A DNA stretch of 64,000 nt, taken from contig NZ_JAPMLL010000006.1 of NCBI RefSeq assembly GCF_026410255.1, positions 144,305 through 208,304 on the forward strand. The letters are read 5' to 3'. Below, in pieces: positions 25,582-32,773 of the stretch. The position numbers and the translations under genes are program-made. The stretch is from Xanthomarina sp. F1114 (GTDB lineage Bacteria; Bacteroidota; Bacteroidia; Flavobacteriales; Flavobacteriaceae). The notes beneath the pieces are model-generated. The model had not been told where the DNA came from. It did no database searches and saw only the letters and a program-made list of their open reading frames with translations. Within the stretch, counting starts at the first letter, position 1. The number at the start of each line of letters is the position of its first letter.

Positions 25582-26237
25582 GTTTTTGGAAAAGGTTCAT
25601 TCCTTAAAGTAAAATGCCACCATTCTTTTGGGTAATTTCTAAATCCATGTTTGGCCATGATACGTTGTAAAAGTTGTCTGTTAGCTTTTTGTTCTTCGTT
25701 CAGGTTTTGATATGCAACCCAGGAAGATTCTCCAAAAAAATCGTACGGACTTCCCATATCCAAAGGGTCGTGAGTGTCGGCATCTATAATAGTTAAATCT
25801 ACCGTACTTCCTCTACTATGACCCGATTTTGAAGCAATATAACCTTCTTTAAATAAATGTCTTTTTTTAACATCCGGATAAAATTGCTGTTTCATTAAAG
25901 TGTCGTCTAGTTTCCTGGCCCATTTAATAAAATGGTTTACAGCTTCTTGCGGTCTGTAAGCATCATAAACTTTTAAACAGAGATTTTGAAGCAATAATTC
26001 TTCTTGAACCTTCTTTAAACCTTCAGCTGTTGCTTTGGTAACAATTAATTTATTACTGTGATACCCAGCAATGGTATCTCCCACAAAATTATTTGTAGAA
26101 TAATAGCGTAATTCTACTTCTAGATCAGGAATTAGAGTTTGCGCATAGACAAACCCATCAGGCAAGCTTTTTTTATCTTGTTTAAATGAAACGAGTATAA
26201 AAAAAAGAGAAACGAATATAGTAGTTTTTATTTTCAT
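25557..26237 (-). CDS. D-Ala-D-Ala dipeptidase, M15D (VanX-like)
   Basis: The 226-residue protein has a short N-terminal signal-like segment (TTIFVSLFFILVSFK), then the M15D core: VYDAYRPQEAV, SGHSRGSTVDLTIID (the SxHxxGxAxD zinc motif) and EWWHF, which supplies the catalytic glutamate and last zinc histidine. VanX and DdpX cut D-Ala-D-Ala. In bacteria without vancomycin resistance genes they recycle or feed on peptidoglycan dipeptides, and the signal peptide places this one in the periplasm. It is convergent with and overlaps the amidoligase cluster. No vanHA-like genes lie nearby, so resistance is not implied. Confidence 0.9.
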   Translation of the reverse strand: MKIKTTIFVSLFFILVSFKQDKKSLPDGFVYAQTLIPDLEVELRYYSTNNFVGDTIAGYHSNKLIVTKATAEGLKKVQEELLLQNLCLKVYDAYRPQEAVNHFIKWARKLDDTLMKQQFYPDVKKRHLFKEGYIASKSGHSRGSTVDLTIIDADTHDPLDMGSPYDFFGESSWVAYQNLNEEQKANRQLLQRIMAKHGFRNYPKEWWHFTLRNEPFPKTYFSFPVE

Positions 26238-26266
26238 AGACTTTGGCTAATTTAGAGAAAAAATAA

Positions 26267-26869
26267 ATGATGGATTTGTTTTCTTCAGAAAAAAGCCATT
26301 TTAGGTTTCCCCAAGCAGAACTTATTTACTTTCCGCAGTTTTATAAACACAGGCATGCTAATGTATTATTTGAAAACTTATTAAAGCAAATTACCTGGCA
26401 ACAAGATAGTATTAGCATTTTTGGAAAAACACATAAACAACCTAGACTTACAGCTCTATATGGCGAAACTGACACCCCTTACTCCTACTCTGGCATAAAA
26501 ATGAATCCACACCCATTTAATAATTTACTTTTAAATATAAAACAAGAGGTTGAACTAATTTCAAAACACAGTTTTAATTCTGTACTAGTAAATTTATATA
26601 GAAATGGCAATGATAGTAACGGATGGCATGCAGATAATGAAAAAGAATTGGGTTTAAATCCTGTCATTGCATCGGTTAGTCTAGGAGCTACACGTAAATT
26701 TAAATTTAAACACAGAACGTTAAAAAGCGAAAAACATCAACTAGAATTAGAACATGGGAGCTTATTAATAATGACAGGTGAAATGCAACATTATTGGCTG
26801 CATCAAGTTCCAAAAACTAAGAAAGATATTGGAAAACGAATTAACTTAACTTTTCGATTTATTTCATAA
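26267..26869 (+). CDS. AlkB-like 2-oxoglutarate/Fe(II) dioxygenase
   Basis: The 200-residue protein has the AlkB core: NLYRNGNDSNGWHADNE with iron ligands His121 and Asp123, VIASVSLGATRKFKFKHR, and MQHYWLHQVPKT with the third ligand His179. NLTFR near the C-terminus holds the 2-oxoglutarate-binding arginine. The enzyme repairs 1-methyladenine and 3-methylcytosine by oxidative demethylation in the cytosol. Length and the QVPK motif resemble the ALKBH2/3-like bacterial group. It is divergent from the VanX-like gene with only 29 bases between, so its promoter overlaps coding sequence. A strong bidirectional terminator follows its stop. Confidence 0.93.
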   Translation: MMDLFSSEKSHFRFPQAELIYFPQFYKHRHANVLFENLLKQITWQQDSISIFGKTHKQPRLTALYGETDTPYSYSGIKMNPHPFNNLLLNIKQEVELISKHSFNSVLVNLYRNGNDSNGWHADNEKELGLNPVIASVSLGATRKFKFKHRTLKSEKHQLELEHGSLLIMTGEMQHYWLHQVPKTKKDIGKRINLTFRFIS

Positions 26870-26900
26870 AAAAAACCGAGGTCCCTCAACCTCGGTTTAA
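26868..26900. terminator. Bidirectional terminator after alkB
   Basis: AAACCGAGGT and ACCTCGGTTT pair over 10 bp around a 6-base loop (CCCTCA). The minus strand has eight T residues after the stem, the plus strand a weaker T-rich tract. It can end alkB from the left and the short minus-strand RNA starting near 27005 from the right. Confidence 0.85.
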
Positions 26901-27012
26901 TTTTATTTGCATCTTTATTATGTAGTTAGATTTAGGGTCGCTAGTATCAACAACATAATGCAAACATTAATTAATTAATCCATCGAACTAAAAAGTAATA
27001 TTTTAGTACACT
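26901..27012 (-). ncRNA. Orphan leader-like short transcript, promoter to terminator
   Basis: On the minus strand a promoter at 27040-27013 is followed by about 110 bases and the perfect terminator at 26898-26873. Nothing reads on beyond: the next DNA is alkB on the opposite strand. The RNA holds a 12-codon ORF at 26956-26918, MLLILATLNLTT, rich in Leu, Ile and Thr like the leader peptides of branched-chain or threonine operons, ending 20 bases before the hairpin. It looks like an attenuator without its operon, or an sRNA. The rest of this gap (27041-27241) shows nothing more than the upstream region of the hydrolase at 27242. Confidence 0.45.
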
Positions 27013-27040
27013 CAAATGTAAAATTATAATTGAATATCAA
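27013..27040 (-). promoter_or_regulatory. Promoter of the orphan leader RNA
   Basis: On the minus strand TTG (27040-27038), a 17-base spacer and TACATTTG (27020-27013) match the flavobacterial consensus exactly, with no minus-strand gene to serve except the short RNA. Confidence 0.6.
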
Positions 27041-27241
27041 CGTTTAAAAGTCAATAATTTCGATGAAATACATATAATTTTAACATTTACAGACAAAATA
27101 CCACATTAATCCGACGAAATACGTATGTTTTCTTACATTTTCATTTCTAAAAATTATGAGTTTATCAAGTAATTTTAAACTAATTTTACGTTATAGTAGT
27201 TTATATCTTTACAAATTGATTTTAACAAACAATAAGTATTC

Positions 27242-28168
27242 ATGAAATTGAAGTGTCTTTCTATTTTACTATTTTTTAGTTCTAATGTTATTATTTCTCA
27301 AGAAACTAATTTTATTTCAGAAGAGATATCTATTAATCAATATGTAGATGGCATCTTACTTAGCCCTAAGGAAAATAATGATAAATCTCTAATCATAATT
27401 ATTGGAGATTCTGGTCCTACAGATCGAAACGGAAATCAGAATTTTCAAAAAAATAATGTTTTAAAAAAATTAGCCGAAAATCTTTCAAATAAGGGTATTG
27501 CCACTTATAGATACGATAAACGAATAGTAAAACAAATTAGAAAAGGACGTATCAGCAAAACTATCAGTTTCGACGATTTTATTAGCGATGCTGTTTCAGT
27601 TGTAGATTATTTTATTGAAAAAAACAGCTTCAAAAACATCTATATTCTTGGTCATGGTCAGGGAAGTCTAGTTGGTATCTTAGCTTCTAAAGAGCATGTT
27701 ACCGGATTTATTTCTATTGGAGGCTCGGCAAAACCTATAGATGAAGTTATTCTAGACCAAGTGAAGCAAACCGTTCCTGGACTTTTGGACGAATCTCAAG
27801 TTGCATTTCAAAAGCTTAAAGAAGGTAAAACAACCACAGCCTATCCTTCTGCCCTAGAGTCTATATTCAATGTTGATAATCAGTCATTTATGCGTAGCTG
27901 GATGCAATACAATCCGCAAGAGCAGATTGCTAAACTACCAATACCTACACTTATAATAAATGGTACTAAAGATTTACAAGTATCTACAGAAGAGGCTCAA
28001 CTTTTAAAAGAAGCAACAAAACATGGCAGCTTATTAATAATAAAAAACATGAATCATGTTATGTTTCCTATTCTTGGAGACGATCTAGAAAATTCTAAAT
28101 CTTATAACGAATCTTTTAGAACCATAAGCCCTAAGTTAATCCCTGCCATTATAGAGTTTGTAAAATAG
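27242..28168 (+). CDS. Alpha/beta-hydrolase paralogue lacking the nucleophile serine
   Basis: The 308-residue protein has a signal peptide (CLSILLFFSSNVIISQ) and an alpha/beta-hydrolase fold clearly paralogous to the protein at 29478: IGDSGPTDRNGNQ, IATYRYDKR, INGTKDLQVS (acid residue) and IKNMNHVMFP (catalytic His). The nucleophile elbow reads GHGQGS, with Gly139 where the paralogue has Ser142 in GHSQGS. GGT is clear in the DNA, so on present evidence the enzyme lacks its nucleophile. It may be a binding protein or inactive partner. It stands upstream of the SPFH operon, separated by a leader with its own repeats. Confidence 0.82.
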   Translation: MKLKCLSILLFFSSNVIISQETNFISEEISINQYVDGILLSPKENNDKSLIIIIGDSGPTDRNGNQNFQKNNVLKKLAENLSNKGIATYRYDKRIVKQIRKGRISKTISFDDFISDAVSVVDYFIEKNSFKNIYILGHGQGSLVGILASKEHVTGFISIGGSAKPIDEVILDQVKQTVPGLLDESQVAFQKLKEGKTTTAYPSALESIFNVDNQSFMRSWMQYNPQEQIAKLPIPTLIINGTKDLQVSTEEAQLLKEATKHGSLLIIKNMNHVMFPILGDDLENSKSYNESFRTISPKLIPAIIEFVK

Positions 28169-28185
28169 ATAATTTCCAAAATGAA

Positions 28186-28224
28186 TAAAAAAAAGAAAAG
28201 CACCCTAGAGCGGATGCTTTTCTT
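28186..28224 (-). terminator. Strong minus-strand terminator after a noncoding stretch
   Basis: A 13-bp stem (AAGAAAAGCATCC with GGGTGCTTTTCTT, 6-base loop, one T-G pair) is followed by eight T residues on the minus strand. No minus-strand gene lies upstream for several kilobases, so it implies a short RNA from 28225-28320 ending here. On the plus strand it lacks a T tract but follows the hydrolase stop. Confidence 0.7.
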
Positions 28225-28374
28225 AACTAACCAACCAAAAATATGAAATACTACCTTTTTTAAAAGTAACCACACTCTCTAAAAAGTTTATGTGTAGTAT
28301 CAATTTACAATAGTTAGTTCAATCTCCGTGCCAAACTCTATTTTGTGGTTAAATTATTTATACATATCTTTATA

Positions 28375-28407
28375 ATATCATTTTGATATCATTTTGATAT
28401 CATTTTG
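28375..28407. repeat. Three exact 11-bp tandem repeats before the SPFH operon
   Basis: ATATCATTTTG is repeated three times without change or spacer (28375-28385, 28386-28396, 28397-28407). Each junction forms the near-palindrome GATATCATTTTGATATC. The array ends 25 bases before the SPFH ATG. The second copy's TTTG lies 23 bases before TAAATTTA (28420-28427), so the repeats overlap the likely -33 element. This is the expected form of an operator, and the operon encodes its own ribbon-helix-helix protein. Confidence 0.8.
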
Positions 28408-28432
28408 AATTAATATAACTAAATTTATCCAC

Positions 28433-29293
28433 ATGAAAGAAGAAAAAATTATCATCCCAGCAAATGGTTACCTCATGCTCTTTGTATTTTTACTATTATT
28501 TTTTGGAGGCATTACGGCAATAGTAATAACAAAGAATCCTTGGTTTACCTTTGCCATAGTAGCAGCCTTATTTATTTCCTTGGGCTTTATAATGGTGCAA
28601 CCTAACAATTCCAGAGTTCTCTTGCTTTTTGGAAAATACGTAGGAAGCATAAAAAAGAACGGTTTGTATTGGACCAACCCCTTGTATACAAAAAAGAAAA
28701 TCTCACTTCGTGCCAGTAATTTTGACAGCGAACGTTTAAAAGTAAACGACAAACTTGGAAACCCGGTTATGATTAGTACCATCTTAGTCTGGAGAGTTCA
28801 AAACACCTACAAAGCTGCTTTTGATGTAGATAACTATGAGAATTTTGTACGTGTACAAACAGATGCTGCCGTAAGAAAGCTTGCTAGTATGTATCCATAC
28901 GACAATTTTGCAGACGAAGGTCTTGCCGAAGACATTACACTTCGTTCCAGTGTAAATGAGGTAAGCGAAGCTTTAGAAAAAGAAATTGATGAGAGACTAT
29001 CCATTGCTGGTATTGAAGTTTTAGAAGCAAGAATTGGCTATTTAGCTTATGCTCAAGAAATTGCTAATGCCATGCTGAAAAGACAGCAAGCTACTGCCAT
29101 TGTTGCAGCTAGACATAAAATTGTGGAAGGTGCTGTAAGTATGGTAGAAATGGCCCTTAGCGAACTAAGTAAAAAACAAATTATCGATTTGGACGACGAA
29201 CGTAAAGCTGCTATGGTTAGTAATCTAATGGTTATATTGTGTGGCGATAAAGATGCTTCGCCAATAGTTAATGCCGGAACTTTAAATCATTAA
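28433..29293 (+). CDS. SPFH/band-7 domain membrane protein
   Basis: The 286-residue protein has two N-terminal membrane segments (YLMLFVFLLLFFGGITAIVIT and WFTFAIVAALFISLGFIMV), then an SPFH domain (about residues 60-240) with NSRVLLLFGKYVGSIKKNGLYW, VWRVQNTYKAAFDVDNYENFV and IAGIEVLEARIGYLAYAQEIANAMLKRQQA. SPFH proteins form ring-like oligomers in membrane microdomains and often regulate proteases. This short form is regularly accompanied by a small Arc-type protein. It is the first gene of a four-gene unit with the genes at 29305, 29478 and 30415. Confidence 0.92.
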   Translation: MKEEKIIIPANGYLMLFVFLLLFFGGITAIVITKNPWFTFAIVAALFISLGFIMVQPNNSRVLLLFGKYVGSIKKNGLYWTNPLYTKKKISLRASNFDSERLKVNDKLGNPVMISTILVWRVQNTYKAAFDVDNYENFVRVQTDAAVRKLASMYPYDNFADEGLAEDITLRSSVNEVSEALEKEIDERLSIAGIEVLEARIGYLAYAQEIANAMLKRQQATAIVAARHKIVEGAVSMVEMALSELSKKQIIDLDDERKAAMVSNLMVILCGDKDASPIVNAGTLNH

Positions 29294-29304
29294 ATAACTC
29301 TAAA

Positions 29305-29463
29305 ATGAAAGAATATAAAGTTATTTCCTGGAAAATGGGATTAAGCAAAAACGACGAACGCTTAGAAGATACACTCAATCAACACGCCATGTCTGGCTGG
29401 AAAGTGATTCATATAGCAGAAAACTCTGCAAGAATAGTATTTGAACGAGATAAAAACAGATAA
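29305..29463 (+). CDS. 52-residue DUF4177-like small protein
   Basis: This short ORF lies 11 bases after the SPFH stop and 14 before the hydrolase start. It reads MKEYKVISWKMGLSKNDERL and continues with LNQHAMSGWKVIHIAENSARI. The pattern EYKV, LN-x-x-x-x-x-GW-x-V and a final hydrophobic strand is that of DUF4177, small proteins whose function is unknown. No signal or membrane segment is present, so it is cytosolic. Its place inside a tight operon supports it being real. Confidence 0.8.
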   Translation: MKEYKVISWKMGLSKNDERLEDTLNQHAMSGWKVIHIAENSARIVFERDKNR

Positions 29464-29477
29464 TTAAATTATAGATT

Positions 29478-30413
29478 ATGAAACAAATTTTAATATTTCT
29501 AGCTCTATTTTTTGGTATGTTGGTAGTAGCACAAGATAACATTAGATCAGAAGAAGTTCTAATAATGAATGACAGTGTTAAGCTTCCAGGAACTTTATCT
29601 TATAACAAAAATTTAAAAAGTCAACCTTTAGTAATCTTTGTCCATGGATCAGGAAATGTTGATAGAAATGGAAATCAAACTGGAGTAAACATCAATGGGA
29701 ATTATATTAAACAATTATCTGATAGTTTAAACAGCAAAGAAATCGCCTTTTACAGATACGATAAACGAACCTCTACCGAAGAAAACATGAAATTTGTAAT
29801 GACAGATTTAAATTTTGATCGTTTTGTAGATGATGCCAAACTTGCAGTTGAAAAGTTTAAAGATGATGACCGTTTTAGTAGCATAACATTAATTGGTCAT
29901 AGTCAAGGTTCTTTAGTGGCTATGTTAGCCGCACAAAAAAATGTAGACAAATATGTCTCCCTTGCAGGAATTAGTGAAGATATGGGTGAATTTATTATAA
30001 ACAGCTATAAATTGTATAGCGAAGAAATGGGCAATATGGCTAAAGAACAAATAAACGAACTTAAAGAAACTGGAACCATAGAAACAGTAAACCCTGCTCT
30101 AGCACATTTGTTTAGCAAACCGAATCAGCCTTTTTTTATAACATGGATGGCCTATAATCCATCAGAAGAAATTAAAAAACTAGATATTCCAATTCTTATT
30201 ATTAATGGTACTAAAGATATTCAAGTGAAAGTTGACGAAGCCAAAAAGCTTCATAAAGCCAAGCCTGATTCAGAATTAGTTATTATTGATAATATGAATC
30301 ATGTTTTAAAAGACATAGACATAGATGAAAATAACATGAAATCCTACTATTCTCCAGACTACCCATTATCTAAAGAATTAATAAATACACTTGAAGTTTT
30401 TATAAAAAAATAA
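29478..30413 (+). CDS. Secreted alpha/beta hydrolase (serine hydrolase)
   Basis: The 311-residue protein has a signal peptide (QILIFLALFFGMLVVAQ) and an alpha/beta-hydrolase core: HGSGNVDRNGNQ (oxyanion region), IGHSQGSLVA with nucleophile Ser142, INGTKDIQVK with the acid residue, and IDNMNHVLKD with the catalytic His. It should cleave an ester or thioester in the periplasm; the closest broad family is the dienelactone/BAAT-like hydrolases. It is the intact paralogue of the protein at 27242 and lies third in the SPFH operon, one base before the ribbon-helix-helix gene. Confidence 0.9.
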   Translation: MKQILIFLALFFGMLVVAQDNIRSEEVLIMNDSVKLPGTLSYNKNLKSQPLVIFVHGSGNVDRNGNQTGVNINGNYIKQLSDSLNSKEIAFYRYDKRTSTEENMKFVMTDLNFDRFVDDAKLAVEKFKDDDRFSSITLIGHSQGSLVAMLAAQKNVDKYVSLAGISEDMGEFIINSYKLYSEEMGNMAKEQINELKETGTIETVNPALAHLFSKPNQPFFITWMAYNPSEEIKKLDIPILIINGTKDIQVKVDEAKKLHKAKPDSELVIIDNMNHVLKDIDIDENNMKSYYSPDYPLSKELINTLEVFIKK

Positions 30414-30414
30414 T

Positions 30415-30582
30415 ATGTCGAAAAAGAAAGCCTTTGCATTACGAATTAATGAAGAGATGCTCAAAGCCATTGAAAAGTGGGCTTCAGACGAATTTAGGAG
30501 TACCAATGGACAAATTGAATGGATTTTAGCCCAGCAACTCAAAGAACACAAAAGAGAACCAAAAAAAAAGGATAAAAAGTGA
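30415..30582 (+). CDS. Ribbon-helix-helix (Arc-like) DNA-binding protein
   Basis: The 55-residue protein MSKKKAFALRINEEMLKAIE, then WASDEFRSTNGQIEWIL, has the Arc/MetJ layout: a beta strand FALRI that inserts into the major groove as a dimer, helix A (NEEMLKAIEKWASDEF), then the SxNGxIxxIL helix typical of Arc-type proteins. A lysine-rich tail follows. The start is one base after the hydrolase stop, so it is the last gene of the SPFH operon. The stop codon lies inside the operon terminator. It probably regulates its own operon through the tandem repeats at 28375-28407 (inference). Confidence 0.85.
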   Translation: MSKKKAFALRINEEMLKAIEKWASDEFRSTNGQIEWILAQQLKEHKREPKKKDKK

Positions 30583-30606
30583 CTTTAAGAAGGTCACTTT
30601 TTTTTA
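30574..30606 (+). terminator. Terminator of the SPFH operon
   Basis: AAAGTGAC and GTCACTTT pair over 8 bp with a 9-base loop, followed by a T run. The first arm contains the TGA stop codon of the ribbon-helix-helix gene, an economical overlap. Confidence 0.85.
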
Positions 30607-30650
30607 CCCATTAATTTTGGTATTTTGCAACCACAAAAAACCAAACCTTA

Positions 30651-31916
30651 ATGGAAAACCAACCCATATTTACCAACGATGCTATTGTTTTTGGCTTACT
30701 TATGCTAGCCTTGGGTTTTGTATTTTATACAGAATCTAAAAAAACCGGATTTTGGTCTGTATTCTATAAATACATTCCAGGCTTACTAATGTGCTATTTA
30801 ATACCAGCCATTTTTAATTCTCTCAATCTCATATCTGCAGATGTTTCTCAAACTTATTTTATTGCAAGCCGATATCTATTACCTGCATCTTTAGTGCTAT
30901 TAACCATAAGTATTGATTTAAAAGCTATTTTTAATTTAGGTTGGAAAGCTTTGGTCATGTTTTTTACAGGAACTATTGGAATTGTAATTGGAGGACCAAT
31001 AGCTATTCTAATTATTTCTAGCTTTTCACCCGAAACCGTTGGAGGTGCTGGATTCGATGCCACTTGGCGTGGACTTGCAACATTAGCAGGAAGCTGGATT
31101 GGTGGCGGAGCCAACCAAGCAGCTATGCTAGAAATTTACGAATTTAACCAAGAACTATATGGAGGTATGGTTTTAGTAGATATTGTAGTAGCAAATATTT
31201 GGATGGCTGTAATATTATTAGGAATTGGAAAACGTAAGAAAATTGATGCTTGGTTAAAAGCTGATAATACAGCCATAGACGAATTACAACAAAAAGTACA
31301 GAATTTTAGCGATAAAATTACACGTATTCCTTCCTTAACCGACTATATGATTATTTTAATGTTTGCTTTTACTGCAGTAGGAATAGCTCATTTTGGGTCG
31401 GAAATAATTTCAACATATTTAACCGAAAACTTTGACGCAGTTAGCAACCCAAAAAGTGCTTTATCTTCCTTTGGGAGTAGTTTTTTCTGGTTAATTTCTA
31501 TAGCTACACTTATTGGTATTTTATTATCTTTTACAAAAGCCAAAAATTACGAAGGGGCTGGCGCGAGTAAAATTGGAAGCGTCTTTATTTACATTTTAGT
31601 TGCAACCATAGGAATGAAAATGGATTTAGGTAAAATTTTCGAAAACCCTGGTCTTATTTTAATTGGTTTAGTTTGGATGGCAATCCATGCTGGCTTACTA
31701 ATTCTTGTAGCTAAACTAATAAAAGCACCTTACTTTTTCCTTGCCGTTGGAAGTCAAGCCAATGTAGGTGGTGCTGCTTCAGCTCCCGTTGTAGCTGCTG
31801 CTTTTCACCCATCCCTTGCTACCGTAGGAGCTCTTTTAGCTGTCTTTGGTTATGTGGTTGGAACCTATGGCGCCATACTTTGTGCAGAGCTGATGAAAAT
31901 AGCTGCTGGAGGTTAG
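30651..31916 (+). CDS. DUF819 family membrane protein
   Basis: The 421-residue protein has about 11 membrane segments. DUF819 hallmarks are the paired loops GSWIGGGANQAAMLE (about residue 150) and VGSQANVGGAASAPVVAAAF (about residue 375), which have the re-entrant, small-residue-rich look of a transporter with inverted repeats. Members such as YjcL have no firmly established substrate. The gene has a TATTTTG box about 30 bases upstream and is followed 51 bases later by a DUF4369 lipoprotein gene in the same direction. Confidence 0.9.
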   Translation: MENQPIFTNDAIVFGLLMLALGFVFYTESKKTGFWSVFYKYIPGLLMCYLIPAIFNSLNLISADVSQTYFIASRYLLPASLVLLTISIDLKAIFNLGWKALVMFFTGTIGIVIGGPIAILIISSFSPETVGGAGFDATWRGLATLAGSWIGGGANQAAMLEIYEFNQELYGGMVLVDIVVANIWMAVILLGIGKRKKIDAWLKADNTAIDELQQKVQNFSDKITRIPSLTDYMIILMFAFTAVGIAHFGSEIISTYLTENFDAVSNPKSALSSFGSSFFWLISIATLIGILLSFTKAKNYEGAGASKIGSVFIYILVATIGMKMDLGKIFENPGLILIGLVWMAIHAGLLILVAKLIKAPYFFLAVGSQANVGGAASAPVVAAAFHPSLATVGALLAVFGYVVGTYGAILCAELMKIAAGG

Positions 31917-31967
31917 TATTTAAAAAATAATTATATGATATTTGCGCTCCAAAACTATAAAACCCCT

Positions 31968-32663
31968 ATGAAAAAATTATTTGTTTTATCTGCTTTACTA
32001 TTTATCGTTTCTTGTGCAAAAGACCCTGATTTAATAGTTAAAGGTCAGGTAAAAGGCTTGAAAAAAGGAACTGTATATCTTGAAAAAGAAAGAGATTCTG
32101 CTTTAGTAATTGTCGATTCTATGCAGTTAAATAACTCTTCGGATTTTGAGTTAAAAAGTGAATTGGAGTCTCCTGAAGCTTTTTATTTACGTTTAGACAA
32201 AAATAACAGTAATGACACAGACACAAGAATTATGTTTTTTGCGGATAAAGGCGTTACTCAAGTAAACACCACATTAAAACACTTTGTTTCCGATGCTGTA
32301 ATTACTGGTTCTGAACAACAAAAACTTTACGAAGAATTCCTAAAAGTAAAAAACAGATATAATAATAAAAAGTTAGATTTAATTAAAGAGAGTCTTGAAG
32401 CTAAAATGGAAAAAGACTCCGCAAAAATTATCTCTACAGACAAAGCCTTTGTAAGTTTAGTTAAAAGCAGATATTTATATACTGTTAATTTTGCTGTTAC
32501 AAATAAAGACAGTGAGATTGCTCCATACCTAGCTTTAACAGAAATCTCGGATGCTCAAACTAAATGGTTAGACACTATAAACAACTCTTTAACTCCAAAA
32601 GTTAAAGCTTCTAAATACGGAAAAGACTTAGATGTTTATCTTAAAGAAAGAAAATCATATTAG
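31968..32663 (+). CDS. DUF4369-domain lipoprotein
   Basis: The 231-residue protein has a lipoprotein signal ending IVSC at residues 14-17, then AKDPDLIVKGQVKGLKKGTVYLEK: the DUF4369 beta-sandwich common at the N-terminus of Bacteroidota thioredoxin-like lipoproteins. Here no thioredoxin domain follows; the C-terminal half is mostly helical (YEEFLKVKNRYNNKKLDLIK onward) and ends at KERKSY. The ATG at 31968 was preferred over an upstream frame lacking a signal peptide. A clean terminator follows. Confidence 0.87.
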   Translation: MKKLFVLSALLFIVSCAKDPDLIVKGQVKGLKKGTVYLEKERDSALVIVDSMQLNNSSDFELKSELESPEAFYLRLDKNNSNDTDTRIMFFADKGVTQVNTTLKHFVSDAVITGSEQQKLYEEFLKVKNRYNNKKLDLIKESLEAKMEKDSAKIISTDKAFVSLVKSRYLYTVNFAVTNKDSEIAPYLALTEISDAQTKWLDTINNSLTPKVKASKYGKDLDVYLKERKSY

Positions 32664-32683
32664 AACTTATCGAATTTTAATAT

Positions 32684-32722
32684 AAAAAACGGAATTAAAT
32701 AAAAGTTAATTCCGTTTTTTTT
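32684..32722 (+). terminator. Intrinsic terminator after the DUF4369 gene
   Basis: AAAAAACGGAATTAA pairs with TTAATTCCGTTTTTT over about 15 bp around a 7-base loop, followed by T residues. It separates the DUF4369 lipoprotein from the PBP gene. Confidence 0.88.
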
Positions 32723-32773
32723 ATACGCTTCACTTCAGTAATTCGTTATTTTGTAAAGCTATATTTTGTATAA

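Noticed and set aside
25557..26237. Vancomycin-resistance gene
   Set aside because: Only a VanX-like dipeptidase is present; no vanH or vanA-type ligase and no VanRS regulators are near it, so resistance is not supported.
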